Source of the DNA: Lentisphaeria bacterium
GTDB taxonomy: Bacteria; Verrucomicrobiota; Lentisphaeria; Victivallales; Victivallaceae
DNA length: 57,608 nt
Assembly: GCA_017504435.1 (NCBI GenBank)
Contig: JAFVRD010000001.1
Location: forward strand, 1-57,608
Direction: 5' to 3'
Positions 48,394-56,677 of this stretch are shown piece after piece. Positions within the stretch are counted from its first letter, which is position 1. The number at the start of each line of letters is the position of its first letter. The notes under the pieces were generated by a model. The model had not been told where the DNA came from. It ran no database searches and worked only from the letters and a program-made list of their open reading frames with translations. The translations under genes were made by a program, and so were the position numbers.

Positions 48394-50846
48394 ATCAAGA
48401 TCTCCCCGTTTCCGCCATCCTGCCGGAACTCGGCAATATTTTGCGTTCCTCCGGCTCTGTGATCGTTCATGCCGCCCCCGGTGCCGGCAAGACGATGCTC
48501 GTGCCTGAATTCATCCACCGTCTTGCTCCGGACGGGCAGACCATTCTGGTCGAGCCCCGGCGTATCGCCGCCCGGGCGGCGGCAGCGGGCATCTGTGCGC
48601 TCCACGGTCTGACACCTGGTAAAGATTGCGGATTTGCCGTCCGCGGGGAAAAAAATGCCGTCCCCGGATGCGGAATTTTAGTTGTCACTCCGGGAATTTT
48701 ACTGCAAATGCTCCAAAATGATATGGAATTACCCGGTATATCGGCTTTGATTTTTGATGAATTTCATGAACGTTCACTGGAATCTGATCTGGCATTCACG
48801 CTGGCACTGGATGTCCGGGATTCTCTGCGCGAAGACCTCCGGCTGTGTGTCATGTCCGCCACACTGGATACTGACCGCATCGGAGAATTTCTCCATGCCG
48901 AAGTATTGCACGCGCCGGGAAGAAGTTTCCCGGTGGAAACAGTGTACCGCCCTTTTTCCGCCGACCTCAAAGCATTGCCCGGAGAATGTGCCCGGACGGT
49001 GCTGGAAATACTGCCCCGTTCTGAAGGAGATATGCTGGTCTTTCTCCCCGGAGCGGCGGAGATCGACAAAACCTTTGCCATGCTGCAGAATGCCCTGACG
49101 GAAAATATCTCTTTGACCCGGCTCCACGGTTCACTGCCTTTTGATATCCAAAAACAGGTTCTGCGCCCCTCAGTTCCCGGTCAACGCCGGGTGATCCTTG
49201 CCACCAACGTGGCAGAAAGCAGTCTGACGATCGACGGAGTCCGGTGTGTTATTGATTCCGGCTGGGAAAAAACTTCTGTATTTCACCACGGTGCCGGAAT
49301 GAGCTTTCTGGAACTGCGGCGCATCACCATTGATTCTGCAGAACAGCGTGCCGGACGGGCAGGACGCACTGCGCCGGGATTGGCTGTACGCGGATGGGAT
49401 GCCTTTCAGGAAAGCAGTTTTCTGCCGCATCGGATCCCGGAAATCATCAACTGTGATCTTTCCCAACTGGTGCTCTCCCTTGCCGCCTGGGGCGCATCGG
49501 CGGATTCGCTGCGCTGGCTGGATCCGCCGCCGGAAGCCGGATTGCTCTCCGCCGCAAAAACATTGACCGCTCTGGGCATGCTGGACAGCAGCGGCAAATT
49601 AACACCGCTGGGTGCAAAAGCCGCAGCTTTGCCGGTGCAATTACGTTCTGCGGCGATCATGCTGAACGCTCCGCCGGAAAGCCGTTTTCTGGCGGCATCT
49701 TTGACTGCAATACTGGAAGAACGCGATGAATACCGCAATTATGCCGGAGCCGATTTACGCGACCGGCTGAATTTATGGGAAACTCATCCGGAACGTTTCC
49801 ACATCCAGCACACCATCCGGGAACGGCTGATGAAAATTTTTCCCGGTCCACGCGAATTTCATGGCGATGCCGGAACTTTGATCGCGCCGGCGTTTCCGGA
49901 GTGGATCGGGGCATGCCGCACCCGGCACGGAACGGAATTCCGGCTTGCCGGCGGCAGAGCTGCAACTTTGCAGGAAAATGATCCGCTGCGGGGAGCAGAT
50001 TTCCTTGCCATTGCCGCGCTGGACGGTTCCGGCAGCAAAGACGGGGTCATCCGTCTGGCAATTCCGATCGACAGAAACGACCTGGAAACTTTGTTCAAAG
50101 ATCGTATTTCGACTGAGACCGAAGTCTCTTTTGATCCGGCAAACGACCGTTTCACAGCCTGTGAAATGCGTAAATTCGGTTCATTGCCACTGAGCTCCCG
50201 ACCATGTCCGCTGCCGGACAATGAGAGTTTGTCCCGGGCATTGATCAAAGAGGCTCTGCGGCGCAACATCCAGCTGCCGCCGCCGGAAGCTGCCGCCGCC
50301 TGCCGTCTGCTGAACCGGGTCAGAACAGGACGCAATGCCGGAATGAGTGAACTGCCGGATCTGTCTCCGGAAAATCTGCCTTTAATATTGAAAGAAACCG
50401 CACCGTCTTTCCTGCGGGGCGTGAATTCTTTTGCCGGATTGAAAAAAGCCCCGTGGTACGATATTTTGAGTTCAACCCTTGATTACCGTCAGAAATGCGA
50501 GCTTGACCGGCTGTGTCCGGAGTGTTTCCGTTCTCCTGCCGGAATGGAATTCAAAATCGACTACTCCGGCGATACCCCGACCCTTGCCATTCCGGTTCAA
50601 CAGCTTTACGGCGTAAAGACTCATCCATGCATCGGCATCAACCGGACACCGCTGAAACTTGAGCTGCTCTCGCCTGCGATGCGCCCTTTTCAAATCACAT
50701 CCGATCTTCCCGGATTCTGGACAGGATCATGGGCACTGGCAGTCAAAGAGATGCGTTCCCGCTACCCCAAACATCTCTGGGCAGATGACCCTGCCAACGC
50801 CGAACCGATGCGCCGTTCAGTCAAGACCGCCAAATCGCCCCGGTGA
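48390..50846 (+). CDS. hrpB: ATP-dependent helicase HrpB
   Basis: An 818-aa DEAH/RHA-type helicase, typical HrpB length. Walker A is AAPGAGKTMLVPEF, motif II is IFDEFHERSLESDL, motif III is VMSATLDTDRI, and motif VI QRAGRAGRTAPG is present; the C-terminal HrpB-specific region spans about 530-810. Family members act on RNA or RNA-DNA hybrids; function in most bacteria is undefined. It overlaps the Xer gene by 4 nt and the convergent nadE by 26 bp. Confidence 0.92.
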   Translation: MNQDLPVSAILPELGNILRSSGSVIVHAAPGAGKTMLVPEFIHRLAPDGQTILVEPRRIAARAAAAGICALHGLTPGKDCGFAVRGEKNAVPGCGILVVTPGILLQMLQNDMELPGISALIFDEFHERSLESDLAFTLALDVRDSLREDLRLCVMSATLDTDRIGEFLHAEVLHAPGRSFPVETVYRPFSADLKALPGECARTVLEILPRSEGDMLVFLPGAAEIDKTFAMLQNALTENISLTRLHGSLPFDIQKQVLRPSVPGQRRVILATNVAESSLTIDGVRCVIDSGWEKTSVFHHGAGMSFLELRRITIDSAEQRAGRAGRTAPGLAVRGWDAFQESSFLPHRIPEIINCDLSQLVLSLAAWGASADSLRWLDPPPEAGLLSAAKTLTALGMLDSSGKLTPLGAKAAALPVQLRSAAIMLNAPPESRFLAASLTAILEERDEYRNYAGADLRDRLNLWETHPERFHIQHTIRERLMKIFPGPREFHGDAGTLIAPAFPEWIGACRTRHGTEFRLAGGRAATLQENDPLRGADFLAIAALDGSGSKDGVIRLAIPIDRNDLETLFKDRISTETEVSFDPANDRFTACEMRKFGSLPLSSRPCPLPDNESLSRALIKEALRRNIQLPPPEAAAACRLLNRVRTGRNAGMSELPDLSPENLPLILKETAPSFLRGVNSFAGLKKAPWYDILSSTLDYRQKCELDRLCPECFRSPAGMEFKIDYSGDTPTLAIPVQQLYGVKTHPCIGINRTPLKLELLSPAMRPFQITSDLPGFWTGSWALAVKEMRSRYPKHLWADDPANAEPMRRSVKTAKSPR

Positions 50847-52590
50847 TATCGGCGCCCATTTGCCATGCGCCCCGGGCTGAAAGCGAAAATGGTCCTGCCT
50901 GAATACCATCCGGCGCGGCAGTACGCTTGAATTGCTGAGTGAAAAATCTGCGGCAAAAGAGTTCCCGCACCCGGCGCACCTCCTCTGCCGGATACTTTCC
51001 GGCAAAAGCGTGCTCGGCCAATACAAGCACTTTTTCCGGCTCGGAAACTCCATTCAAAAACTGCCAGAGAAAATAATCGTGTAATTCATACGCGCCGAGG
51101 ATCGCTTCGGTTTTCTGACCGATCTCCCCGTTTTCATCCGGCGGCAGCAGCTCCGGACTGACCGGAGTGTTGATGACATCCTGCAGAATCGCTGCGGCTT
51201 CAGCAGGAAGTCCGGCAGCGGCACACTCCAGCAGCAGCGCAATGGAACTTTTGGGAATGGAACTGTTCACATTATACATCGCCATATGATCTCCGTTGAA
51301 TGTGCACCAGCCCAGTGCTATTTCGGAAAGGTCTCCAGTCCCCACCACGATCCCGCCGGTCTGGTTGGCGATATCCATCAATATCTGAGTACGCTCTCTT
51401 GCCTGGGTATTCTCATAAACGCTGTCGTGTTTCTGCGGATCATGACCGATATCGGCAAAATGCTGTCCGCATGCCGCAGTTATCGGGATCTCCCGGATCG
51501 ATGCCCCGATAAGTTCCGCCAAACGTAAAGCGTTGTTCTTTGTCCGTCCGGTAGTACCGAATCCGGGCATAGTCACCGCAATAATATTTTTCCGGGGGAT
51601 TTGAAATTCGTTACAGCACCGGTCGATAACGACCAGCGCCAAAGTGGAATCCAGCCCGCCGGAAATCCCGATGACCATAGACTTGGAATAACTGCGGAAA
51701 TATCTCAACGCCAGAGCTTCAGCCTGAATCGACAGCGTTTCATCACAAAACTCCCGCCTTTCAACCGGATTTTCCGGCATAAACGGATGAGCAGGATTGT
51801 CAAAAAACTGCAGATCCGGTGCCTGCGGCAAAGCTTCAAGCAGCACTGATTGGGATGCCGGAGTTTTATTCAATTGTGCAGCTGCCAGAATATCACCGTC
51901 AAGATCGTAAAAACAAACTTCCGGGGCTTCAGAAACTGTGCCTCCGGAAAGCACTCTGCCGTTACAGGCACAAACCGGCTTTCCGCCATAAATCACATCA
52001 GTACCGGACTCGCCGTTACCGGCAAAAACTTCCGCAACCGCTGCACCGCTGCATCCGGATACTGTCCGGGCAAACTCCCGGTGTCTCCGTTCCGCCCCCG
52101 GCAAACGCGGTTCCGCTCCGGCAAAAATACGGAGCATTGCATGAGTATCCTGAGGGAAATCCCCGGCAAATTCCACCGACACAGTAAGACCGCCGCAATC
52201 AAACAGCGTTCCGGACGGGAAACGCTCTCCATCCAGAAACTGATCGGCAGAATCTTTGACCGTTACCGCTGCGATTTCTCCATGAGATGCCCAAACCATG
52301 GTATTCAGGACTTTTCCGCCGCACAACACCGGCACTCCGAATACAGCCGGCACATCTCCGGTGGCTGCGGCAATATCATTAGCTGCCGCGGCCGCACGGT
52401 CAAGCAGGTACATCTGTTTGAAAAGTATTCCGCAACTGCTTCCGGTGACTGCCAATTCCGGAAAGACGACCAGCGATGCACCGGCAGTGACAGCTTTCCG
52501 GTACGCCTCAATGATCTTTTCCTGATTGAACTTCACATCAGCCGGATGCAATTCCGGGACAGCCAGAGCGAGACGGTATATATTGAACAT
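50821..52590 (-). CDS. nadE: NAD+ synthetase of the glutamine-dependent type, amidase cysteine missing
   Basis: A 589-aa two-domain enzyme. Residues 1-260 are a nitrilase-like amidase domain with Glu45 (FPELAVTG) and Lys112 (AVTVKDSADQF), but the place of the catalytic cysteine, normally in VEICEDLW, reads VEFAGDFP with Ala142. Residues about 275-570 form the NAD synthase domain: ISGGLDST (Ser310-Asp314-Ser315) and VVGTGDLSEIALGWCTFNGDHM. It should make NAD+ from deamido-NAD, but glutamine hydrolysis at this site looks impossible, so it may use free ammonia. The total is shorter than usual (about 650). It has its own promoter at 52621-52649 and is divergent from the BY-kinase gene. Confidence 0.88.
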   Translation of the reverse strand: MFNIYRLALAVPELHPADVKFNQEKIIEAYRKAVTAGASLVVFPELAVTGSSCGILFKQMYLLDRAAAAANDIAAATGDVPAVFGVPVLCGGKVLNTMVWASHGEIAAVTVKDSADQFLDGERFPSGTLFDCGGLTVSVEFAGDFPQDTHAMLRIFAGAEPRLPGAERRHREFARTVSGCSGAAVAEVFAGNGESGTDVIYGGKPVCACNGRVLSGGTVSEAPEVCFYDLDGDILAAAQLNKTPASQSVLLEALPQAPDLQFFDNPAHPFMPENPVERREFCDETLSIQAEALALRYFRSYSKSMVIGISGGLDSTLALVVIDRCCNEFQIPRKNIIAVTMPGFGTTGRTKNNALRLAELIGASIREIPITAACGQHFADIGHDPQKHDSVYENTQARERTQILMDIANQTGGIVVGTGDLSEIALGWCTFNGDHMAMYNVNSSIPKSSIALLLECAAAGLPAEAAAILQDVINTPVSPELLPPDENGEIGQKTEAILGAYELHDYFLWQFLNGVSEPEKVLVLAEHAFAGKYPAEEVRRVRELFCRRFFTQQFKRTAAPDGIQAGPFSLSARGAWQMGADITGAIWRS

Positions 52591-52620
52591 TGTTTGATCT
52601 CCACATTACAGTTTTCCTAC

Positions 52621-52649
52621 AATATACTTCAAATATGCAATAAAGTCAA
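52621..52649 (-). promoter_or_regulatory. Promoter of nadE
   Basis: Minus strand TTGACT (52644-52649), 17-nt spacer, TATATT (52621-52626). Confidence 0.78.
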
Positions 52650-52667
52650 AAAAAAACTCTTCCACGA

Positions 52668-52696
52668 TTGGAAAAATCATCCGCTTATGATATATT
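52668..52696 (+). promoter_or_regulatory. Promoter of the kinase-phosphatase operon
   Basis: TTGGAA (52668-52673), 17-nt spacer, TATATT (52691-52696); start codon about 60 nt downstream with GAGGAGAG. Confidence 0.72.
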
Positions 52697-52757
52697 ATCT
52701 CGCAAAGGTTTATTATATCAGACAGCAATCCGTTTATTTTGAGGAGAGAAAAACGCT

Positions 52758-54314
52758 ATGGTAGTCCGGGATCTGGATTTTTTATTTTTTTATGAATTTT
52801 TCAAGCGCAATGCACTGATGATAGTATCAGCGGCAATTATTTTCGGAGCGGCAGGTTATCTGGCCAACCGTTATCTGATACCGAAAACCTATGCTTCGCA
52901 CGCATCAATTTTTATCGGTCGTATTGACTCTCCGAACGATATCGAAAAAACTTCCAGCAATGCCAATACGCTGCTCTACCGGGAACTTATCATCGGTACA
53001 CAGCTGAAAGAGGATTATCAGGAATTGCTTTCCCGTGACCGGATCGTAAACAATATCGAAACTGAATATCAAAAACGTTTCAATCATGAAATTCCACGTT
53101 ACAGCATCTCCGCCACAGTAACTAAAAAAGCCCGTTTTCTGGATATCGTAGTCACCGCAAAATCTCCTGAATACGCTCAAAACATTGCCCGGTGTGCCAC
53201 TGATGTTTTTGTAAAAGAGGCGATTGAACTGATCGGGATATCCAATACCAAAGTCGTGGATTATCCCAATTTACAGCCCAAACCGGTCTCTCCGCGAGTA
53301 TTCCGGAATACTGTTTTCAGTGTTGTATTCGGCATCATATTGGTGGGAGGTATACTTTTTATATTGACGATTTGCGATACCAAAATTTATTCTGTGGAGG
53401 AATTGCGGGGGATTATCGAACCGGTATTGGGCTTGATCCCGCTGGACAGTGAACTTGTCAAACAGGTCAATTCCGGTGACTCATCCAATCAAATCGTCTC
53501 CATGCGTTCCTCCGGTGAAGACCGGTCAAATATTGCCGAAAGTTTCCGTTCGATCCGTACCAATATCCAGTACAGCGACTCCAGACATAATGAACAAGGC
53601 AAAATATTCGTATTCACCAGTGCAATGCCCAATGCAGGAAAGACATTCACCAGTGCCAATATTGCGGTTTCTCTTGCCGAAGCCGGATGCAAGACCCTGA
53701 TCATAAACTGCGACTTGCACAAACCGGCACTGGGGGCTACTCTCGGTGTGGACGGAACTCATGGGGTGGTCAGCATTCTTGCCGGAGAAGTGGACTTTGA
53801 ACATGCTGTATTGCGCAACAAAATCGGTAAGCTCAATGAAAAACTGCCATTGGATATTCTGCTTTCCGGGCCGATTCCACCCAACCCGTCACGCTTGCTG
53901 CTCTCTGATGAATTTGCCACTCTGCTGACTCAATTGCGTACCCAATACGAATATATCATCATTGACGCGCCGCCGGTATTCGGAGTGACCGACGCATCTA
54001 TTCTCGGTACATTGGCAGACGGCGTCATTATTGTGTCGCGTGCCGGAAGTGACCGCAAAGAACAAATCACTTACGCATTGGAACAACTCTCTCAAGTGCA
54101 GCTTACTGTACTTGGTGCCGTTCTCAATGGCTTCCGTGCCAATGATCCGGGAAATTACGGCTATGGTTACGGCTACGGTTACGGATATGGCTATGGTTAC
54201 GGATATGGTTACGGATACGGCTACGGTTACGGATACAGTTACAGTGCCGCCGGGGAAATCAGAAAAAGACGACGTAAAAAGTTATTCAACAAGATCAAGA
54301 AATTTTTTTCCTGA
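52758..54314 (+). CDS. BY-kinase/polysaccharide co-polymerase fusion with Gly-Tyr tail
   Basis: A 518-aa protein. Residues 1-205 form a Wzz-type domain with membrane helices at about 18-38 and 186-205. The cytoplasmic bacterial tyrosine kinase domain follows: Walker A SAMPNAGKTFTSANI (288-302, Lys295), Walker A' LIINCDLHKP (Asp319) and Walker B YIIIDAPPV (near 398). The C-terminal tyrosine cluster, autophosphorylated in Wzc/CapAB, is here a (Gly-Tyr) tract with 15 Tyr (467-495), followed by SAAGE and a basic tail RKRRRKKLFNKIKK. The family controls length and export of capsule or exopolysaccharide. No polysaccharide biosynthesis gene is visible nearby. Confidence 0.92.
   Translation: MVVRDLDFLFFYEFFKRNALMIVSAAIIFGAAGYLANRYLIPKTYASHASIFIGRIDSPNDIEKTSSNANTLLYRELIIGTQLKEDYQELLSRDRIVNNIETEYQKRFNHEIPRYSISATVTKKARFLDIVVTAKSPEYAQNIARCATDVFVKEAIELIGISNTKVVDYPNLQPKPVSPRVFRNTVFSVVFGIILVGGILFILTICDTKIYSVEELRGIIEPVLGLIPLDSELVKQVNSGDSSNQIVSMRSSGEDRSNIAESFRSIRTNIQYSDSRHNEQGKIFVFTSAMPNAGKTFTSANIAVSLAEAGCKTLIINCDLHKPALGATLGVDGTHGVVSILAGEVDFEHAVLRNKIGKLNEKLPLDILLSGPIPPNPSRLLLSDEFATLLTQLRTQYEYIIIDAPPVFGVTDASILGTLADGVIIVSRAGSDRKEQITYALEQLSQVQLTVLGAVLNGFRANDPGNYGYGYGYGYGYGYGYGYGYGYGYGYGYSYSAAGEIRKRRRKKLFNKIKKFFS
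54156..54242 (+). repeat. Gly-Tyr codon repeat within the BY-kinase gene
   Basis: Twenty-nine codons alternating TAC/TAT with mostly GGN codons, giving NY, thirteen GY and SY. The third bases vary (GGC/GGT/GGA, TAC/TAT), so it is not a perfect DNA repeat but a 6-base periodic tract that can still mispair and change copy number in frame. Confidence 0.95.
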
Positions 54315-54329
54315 AACAGATAAAATATC

Positions 54330-55070
54330 ATGATAGATCTTCATGCCCATATTTTATACGGCTTTGATGATGGTGCAAAAGACCGGGACACCTGCTGCCG
54401 GATGTTGGAGTTGTATGCGGCAGGAAAAGTTGATACCGTATGTGCCTCCAGTCACAGTGCGGCAAACATCGATAACAGGTATGAAGAATATTTTGCCAGA
54501 AGTGCCGAGTTGGCAGCTTCTTTCGGGATCACCCTGCTCCCGGCACTGGAGTATGCGTTGACAGATTTGCTTGCACATCCCGATAAACATCTGGGAAATG
54601 GAAAATATTTTCTGTTGGACACTGCCAATTTCCCGGTGGACAACGCACTGATAAACAAATTGAAACCTTTGAATTCCGCGGGCAATTGTTTCCTTTGGGC
54701 TCATCCTGAACGGCTGCATATTGCCGACCCGGTAAAAACTGCCCGCAATTACGCACTGCTGCGCGGCAGTGGATGCCAGCTCAACGGAGCAAGTTTGTTG
54801 GGATTATTCGGTAAAGAAGTCAAAATTGCAGCATGGAAACTTTTAGAATCCGGTTTTTGTTCGGTAATATCTTCCGATGCGCACACCACGGACGAAGTAA
54901 ATGCATGGCTGAAAGCCAAACAGCAATTGACAGCTTTTTATCCGGATGATATGGTAAATTTCTGGTTTGACACCAACCCGCAGCGTATTATTTCCGGTCT
55001 GACCGCCGAACGCAGAGAAACGCCGACTCTCTCATTGAAAAAACGGTTTTTACGCCTTTTTCAAAACTGA
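54330..55070 (+). CDS. Protein-tyrosine phosphatase of the CpsB/CapC (PHP) family
   Basis: A 246-aa metal-dependent phosphatase. Motifs of the PHP fold: MIDLHAHILYGFDDGAKD (the first two His plus Asp), CASSHS, ALEYALTD, AHPERL and SSDAHT, with QLNGASLLGLFGK near residue 150. Members dephosphorylate the tyrosine tail of the partner kinase, here encoded 15 nt upstream, and form the reversing half of the phosphorylation switch. Function is supported by the adjacency. Its 3' end overlaps the convergent MFS gene by 10 bp. Confidence 0.92.
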   Translation: MIDLHAHILYGFDDGAKDRDTCCRMLELYAAGKVDTVCASSHSAANIDNRYEEYFARSAELAASFGITLLPALEYALTDLLAHPDKHLGNGKYFLLDTANFPVDNALINKLKPLNSAGNCFLWAHPERLHIADPVKTARNYALLRGSGCQLNGASLLGLFGKEVKIAAWKLLESGFCSVISSDAHTTDEVNAWLKAKQQLTAFYPDDMVNFWFDTNPQRIISGLTAERRETPTLSLKKRFLRLFQN

Positions 55071-56275
55071 CGTTTCAAACACAATGCGGTTGCAAACATC
55101 ACTGCCGCAGCCAACGCAAAACAACTCAGCACGCTCCACATTACCAGTGATGAAGCATGAGTAAAAAGTATTCCGCCCAGCCACGGTCCAACCGAATAAC
55201 CGATCCCGCGCATCAGTGAACTTACCGACATCATCCGTCCGGCATTCTCTGGATCTGTTTCCTGTGAAACTGATGTATATAATGCCGGCTGAGTAATGAT
55301 TTCGCCAATAGTAAGCACCGTTACCGCCACAGCGATCATCACGGCACTTCCGGATAATCCCAACTGAAAGTATCCGGCGGCATAAAGCAGTGTACCCACG
55401 CACAACTGCACTTGTATCGGCACTTCCAATCTGGTCAAAAGCGCAACTAAAGGCACTTGCAACACCAGTACCATAAAACCGTTGAGCGAATATATCGTCC
55501 CCAATGCCCCGGTGGATATTCCGACTCTGCCGGTCGCAAACACCGACATCGTTGAGTATAATTGCGATACCAGCAGCATCAGCAGCAACGTACCGAGCAT
55601 CAGCAGCATAAATCTGATATTGCCGAATATCAATTTTACAGCCGGTATATTCCGGACAGTTTTTCTATAGCTTTCTTTATATGTGGTTATCTGCAGCCGG
55701 CAGCAGCAATAATGCGTATAAACCGTACCTGCCATACAAAGCATACCTGTCAGAATAAAAAACGCCCAGAATGGTGTTTTCGCAAAAAACGCCCCCAGCA
55801 TCGGTCCTACTGTCCAACCGATATTATATCCCATCCGGATCTTGCTATAGTATTCCGACCGTTTCTCCGGAACAGTATTTACCACCAAATAGGCATCTGA
55901 ACCAACCTGAAATGCCGTCCCGACAGCAGTATTGATCATCAATGCCGCGACAAACCACCAAAACGGAGCCTGTATATAAACAAAAAATGCCAACAGAAAA
56001 AATATTATCCCGCGAAAAAATTGTCCGGCAAGCATCATTACCGCGTACCCGAATTTGTCGGTCAGCCAACCGCATGGCACCGGAGCAATAATGACCGCCA
56101 ATCCGAGCAGAGGGAAAATCATGCTGACCATTGAATACGGCAAACCGCGTTCCTGGCATAAGTATATAGGAATAAATGGATAAACAATCGCGTATGCCAG
56201 CTGATTAAAACTCCACGACGCCGCCAGAGCAACGCCTTTGTCATTACGGATCACAGTAAATATTTTACTGAACAT
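55061..56275 (-). CDS. MFS transporter
   Basis: A roughly 404-aa membrane protein with about 12 transmembrane helices. The cytoplasmic loop between helices 2 and 3 carries GWLTDKFGYAVMM, the MFS marker, and the first helix has the aromatic-rich ASWSFNQLAYAIVYPFIPIYL. The start at 56275 (MFSKIFTVIRND) has AAGGA 12 nt upstream; a longer frame to 56383 adds sequence without membrane character. Substrate unknown; resembles drug/sugar efflux members. Confidence 0.82.
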   Translation of the reverse strand: MFSKIFTVIRNDKGVALAASWSFNQLAYAIVYPFIPIYLCQERGLPYSMVSMIFPLLGLAVIIAPVPCGWLTDKFGYAVMMLAGQFFRGIIFFLLAFFVYIQAPFWWFVAALMINTAVGTAFQVGSDAYLVVNTVPEKRSEYYSKIRMGYNIGWTVGPMLGAFFAKTPFWAFFILTGMLCMAGTVYTHYCCCRLQITTYKESYRKTVRNIPAVKLIFGNIRFMLLMLGTLLLMLLVSQLYSTMSVFATGRVGISTGALGTIYSLNGFMVLVLQVPLVALLTRLEVPIQVQLCVGTLLYAAGYFQLGLSGSAVMIAVAVTVLTIGEIITQPALYTSVSQETDPENAGRMMSVSSLMRGIGYSVGPWLGGILFTHASSLVMWSVLSCFALAAAVMFATALCLKRQF

Positions 56276-56446
56276 ACTTTCATCACATCCTTCTTTTGAC
56301 AACAATAACCTTTTTAAGGCAGCATCTATTCCACTCTTTTCAATACTATAACCTAATATAATTTTTAAATCGTGGAAAATCAAGTACGGTTACAGTTTGC
56401 AAAATGCCGGATGAAATAAGTCCGTAGATTTGTCAAGAGATTACCT

Positions 56447-56501
56447 GTCATCCACCGTTTTTTGCAGGGGGACGCTTTGTAAACAAAAAACGGTGTATGA
56501 C
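56447..56501. repeat. Large inverted repeat upstream of the MFS gene
   Basis: Arms GTCAT-x-CACCGTTTTTTG (56447-56464) and CAAAAAACGGTG-x-ATGAC (56484-56501) pair over 17 of 18 positions around a 19-nt loop. It lies in the 274-nt gap between the peptide gene and the MFS gene. It could end transcription from the peptide gene, but no T run follows the stem. It may also be a protein-binding or processing site. Nothing else is recognised in 56276-56549. Confidence 0.8.
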
Positions 56502-56549
56502 GCGGTAAAGTCGCAGATAACGAAGTCGGGTACGTATGTACACTCCGGC

Positions 56550-56663
56550 TTATTCGTCATCTCCCTCAGGATAAGTTTCGCCGACACTCTCTCCGGAGAT
56601 GAATTGACCGAATTTCGCTTCTTCCAAAGCCGGTGATTCGTAAGTGAATTTCTGTGCTTTCAT
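56550..56663 (-). CDS. 37-aa peptide encoded directly after the surface protein gene
   Basis: ATG at 56663, stop TAA at 56550-56552. The peptide (MKAQKFTYESPALEEAKF, then GQFISGESVGETYPEGDDE) is short and highly acidic at the end. The N-terminal Lys/Tyr-x-x-Pro pattern followed by an acidic Gly/Ser tail resembles small orphan peptides seen in gut Bacteroidota and other anaerobes, and loosely leader regions of ribosomal peptides; this is a resemblance only. It starts 14 nt after the stop of the surface protein gene, so it is translated from the same message. The ribosome site (AAAGAA) is weak. Confidence 0.6.
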   Translation of the reverse strand: MKAQKFTYESPALEEAKFGQFISGESVGETYPEGDDE

Positions 56664-56677
56664 TTTTTATTCTTTCG

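Noticed and set aside
54156-54242. A direct-repeat array that could be mistaken for a CRISPR or minisatellite
   Set aside because: The periodicity is 6 bases and continuous within a reading frame; there are no spacers, so it is a coding Gly-Tyr tract.
56550-56663. The 37-aa peptide as a lasso-peptide precursor
   Set aside because: The Tyr-x-x-Pro-x-Leu leader pattern is suggestive, but the expected Thr two positions before a core Gly, a well-placed ring-forming Asp/Glu, and cyclase or protease genes are all missing.
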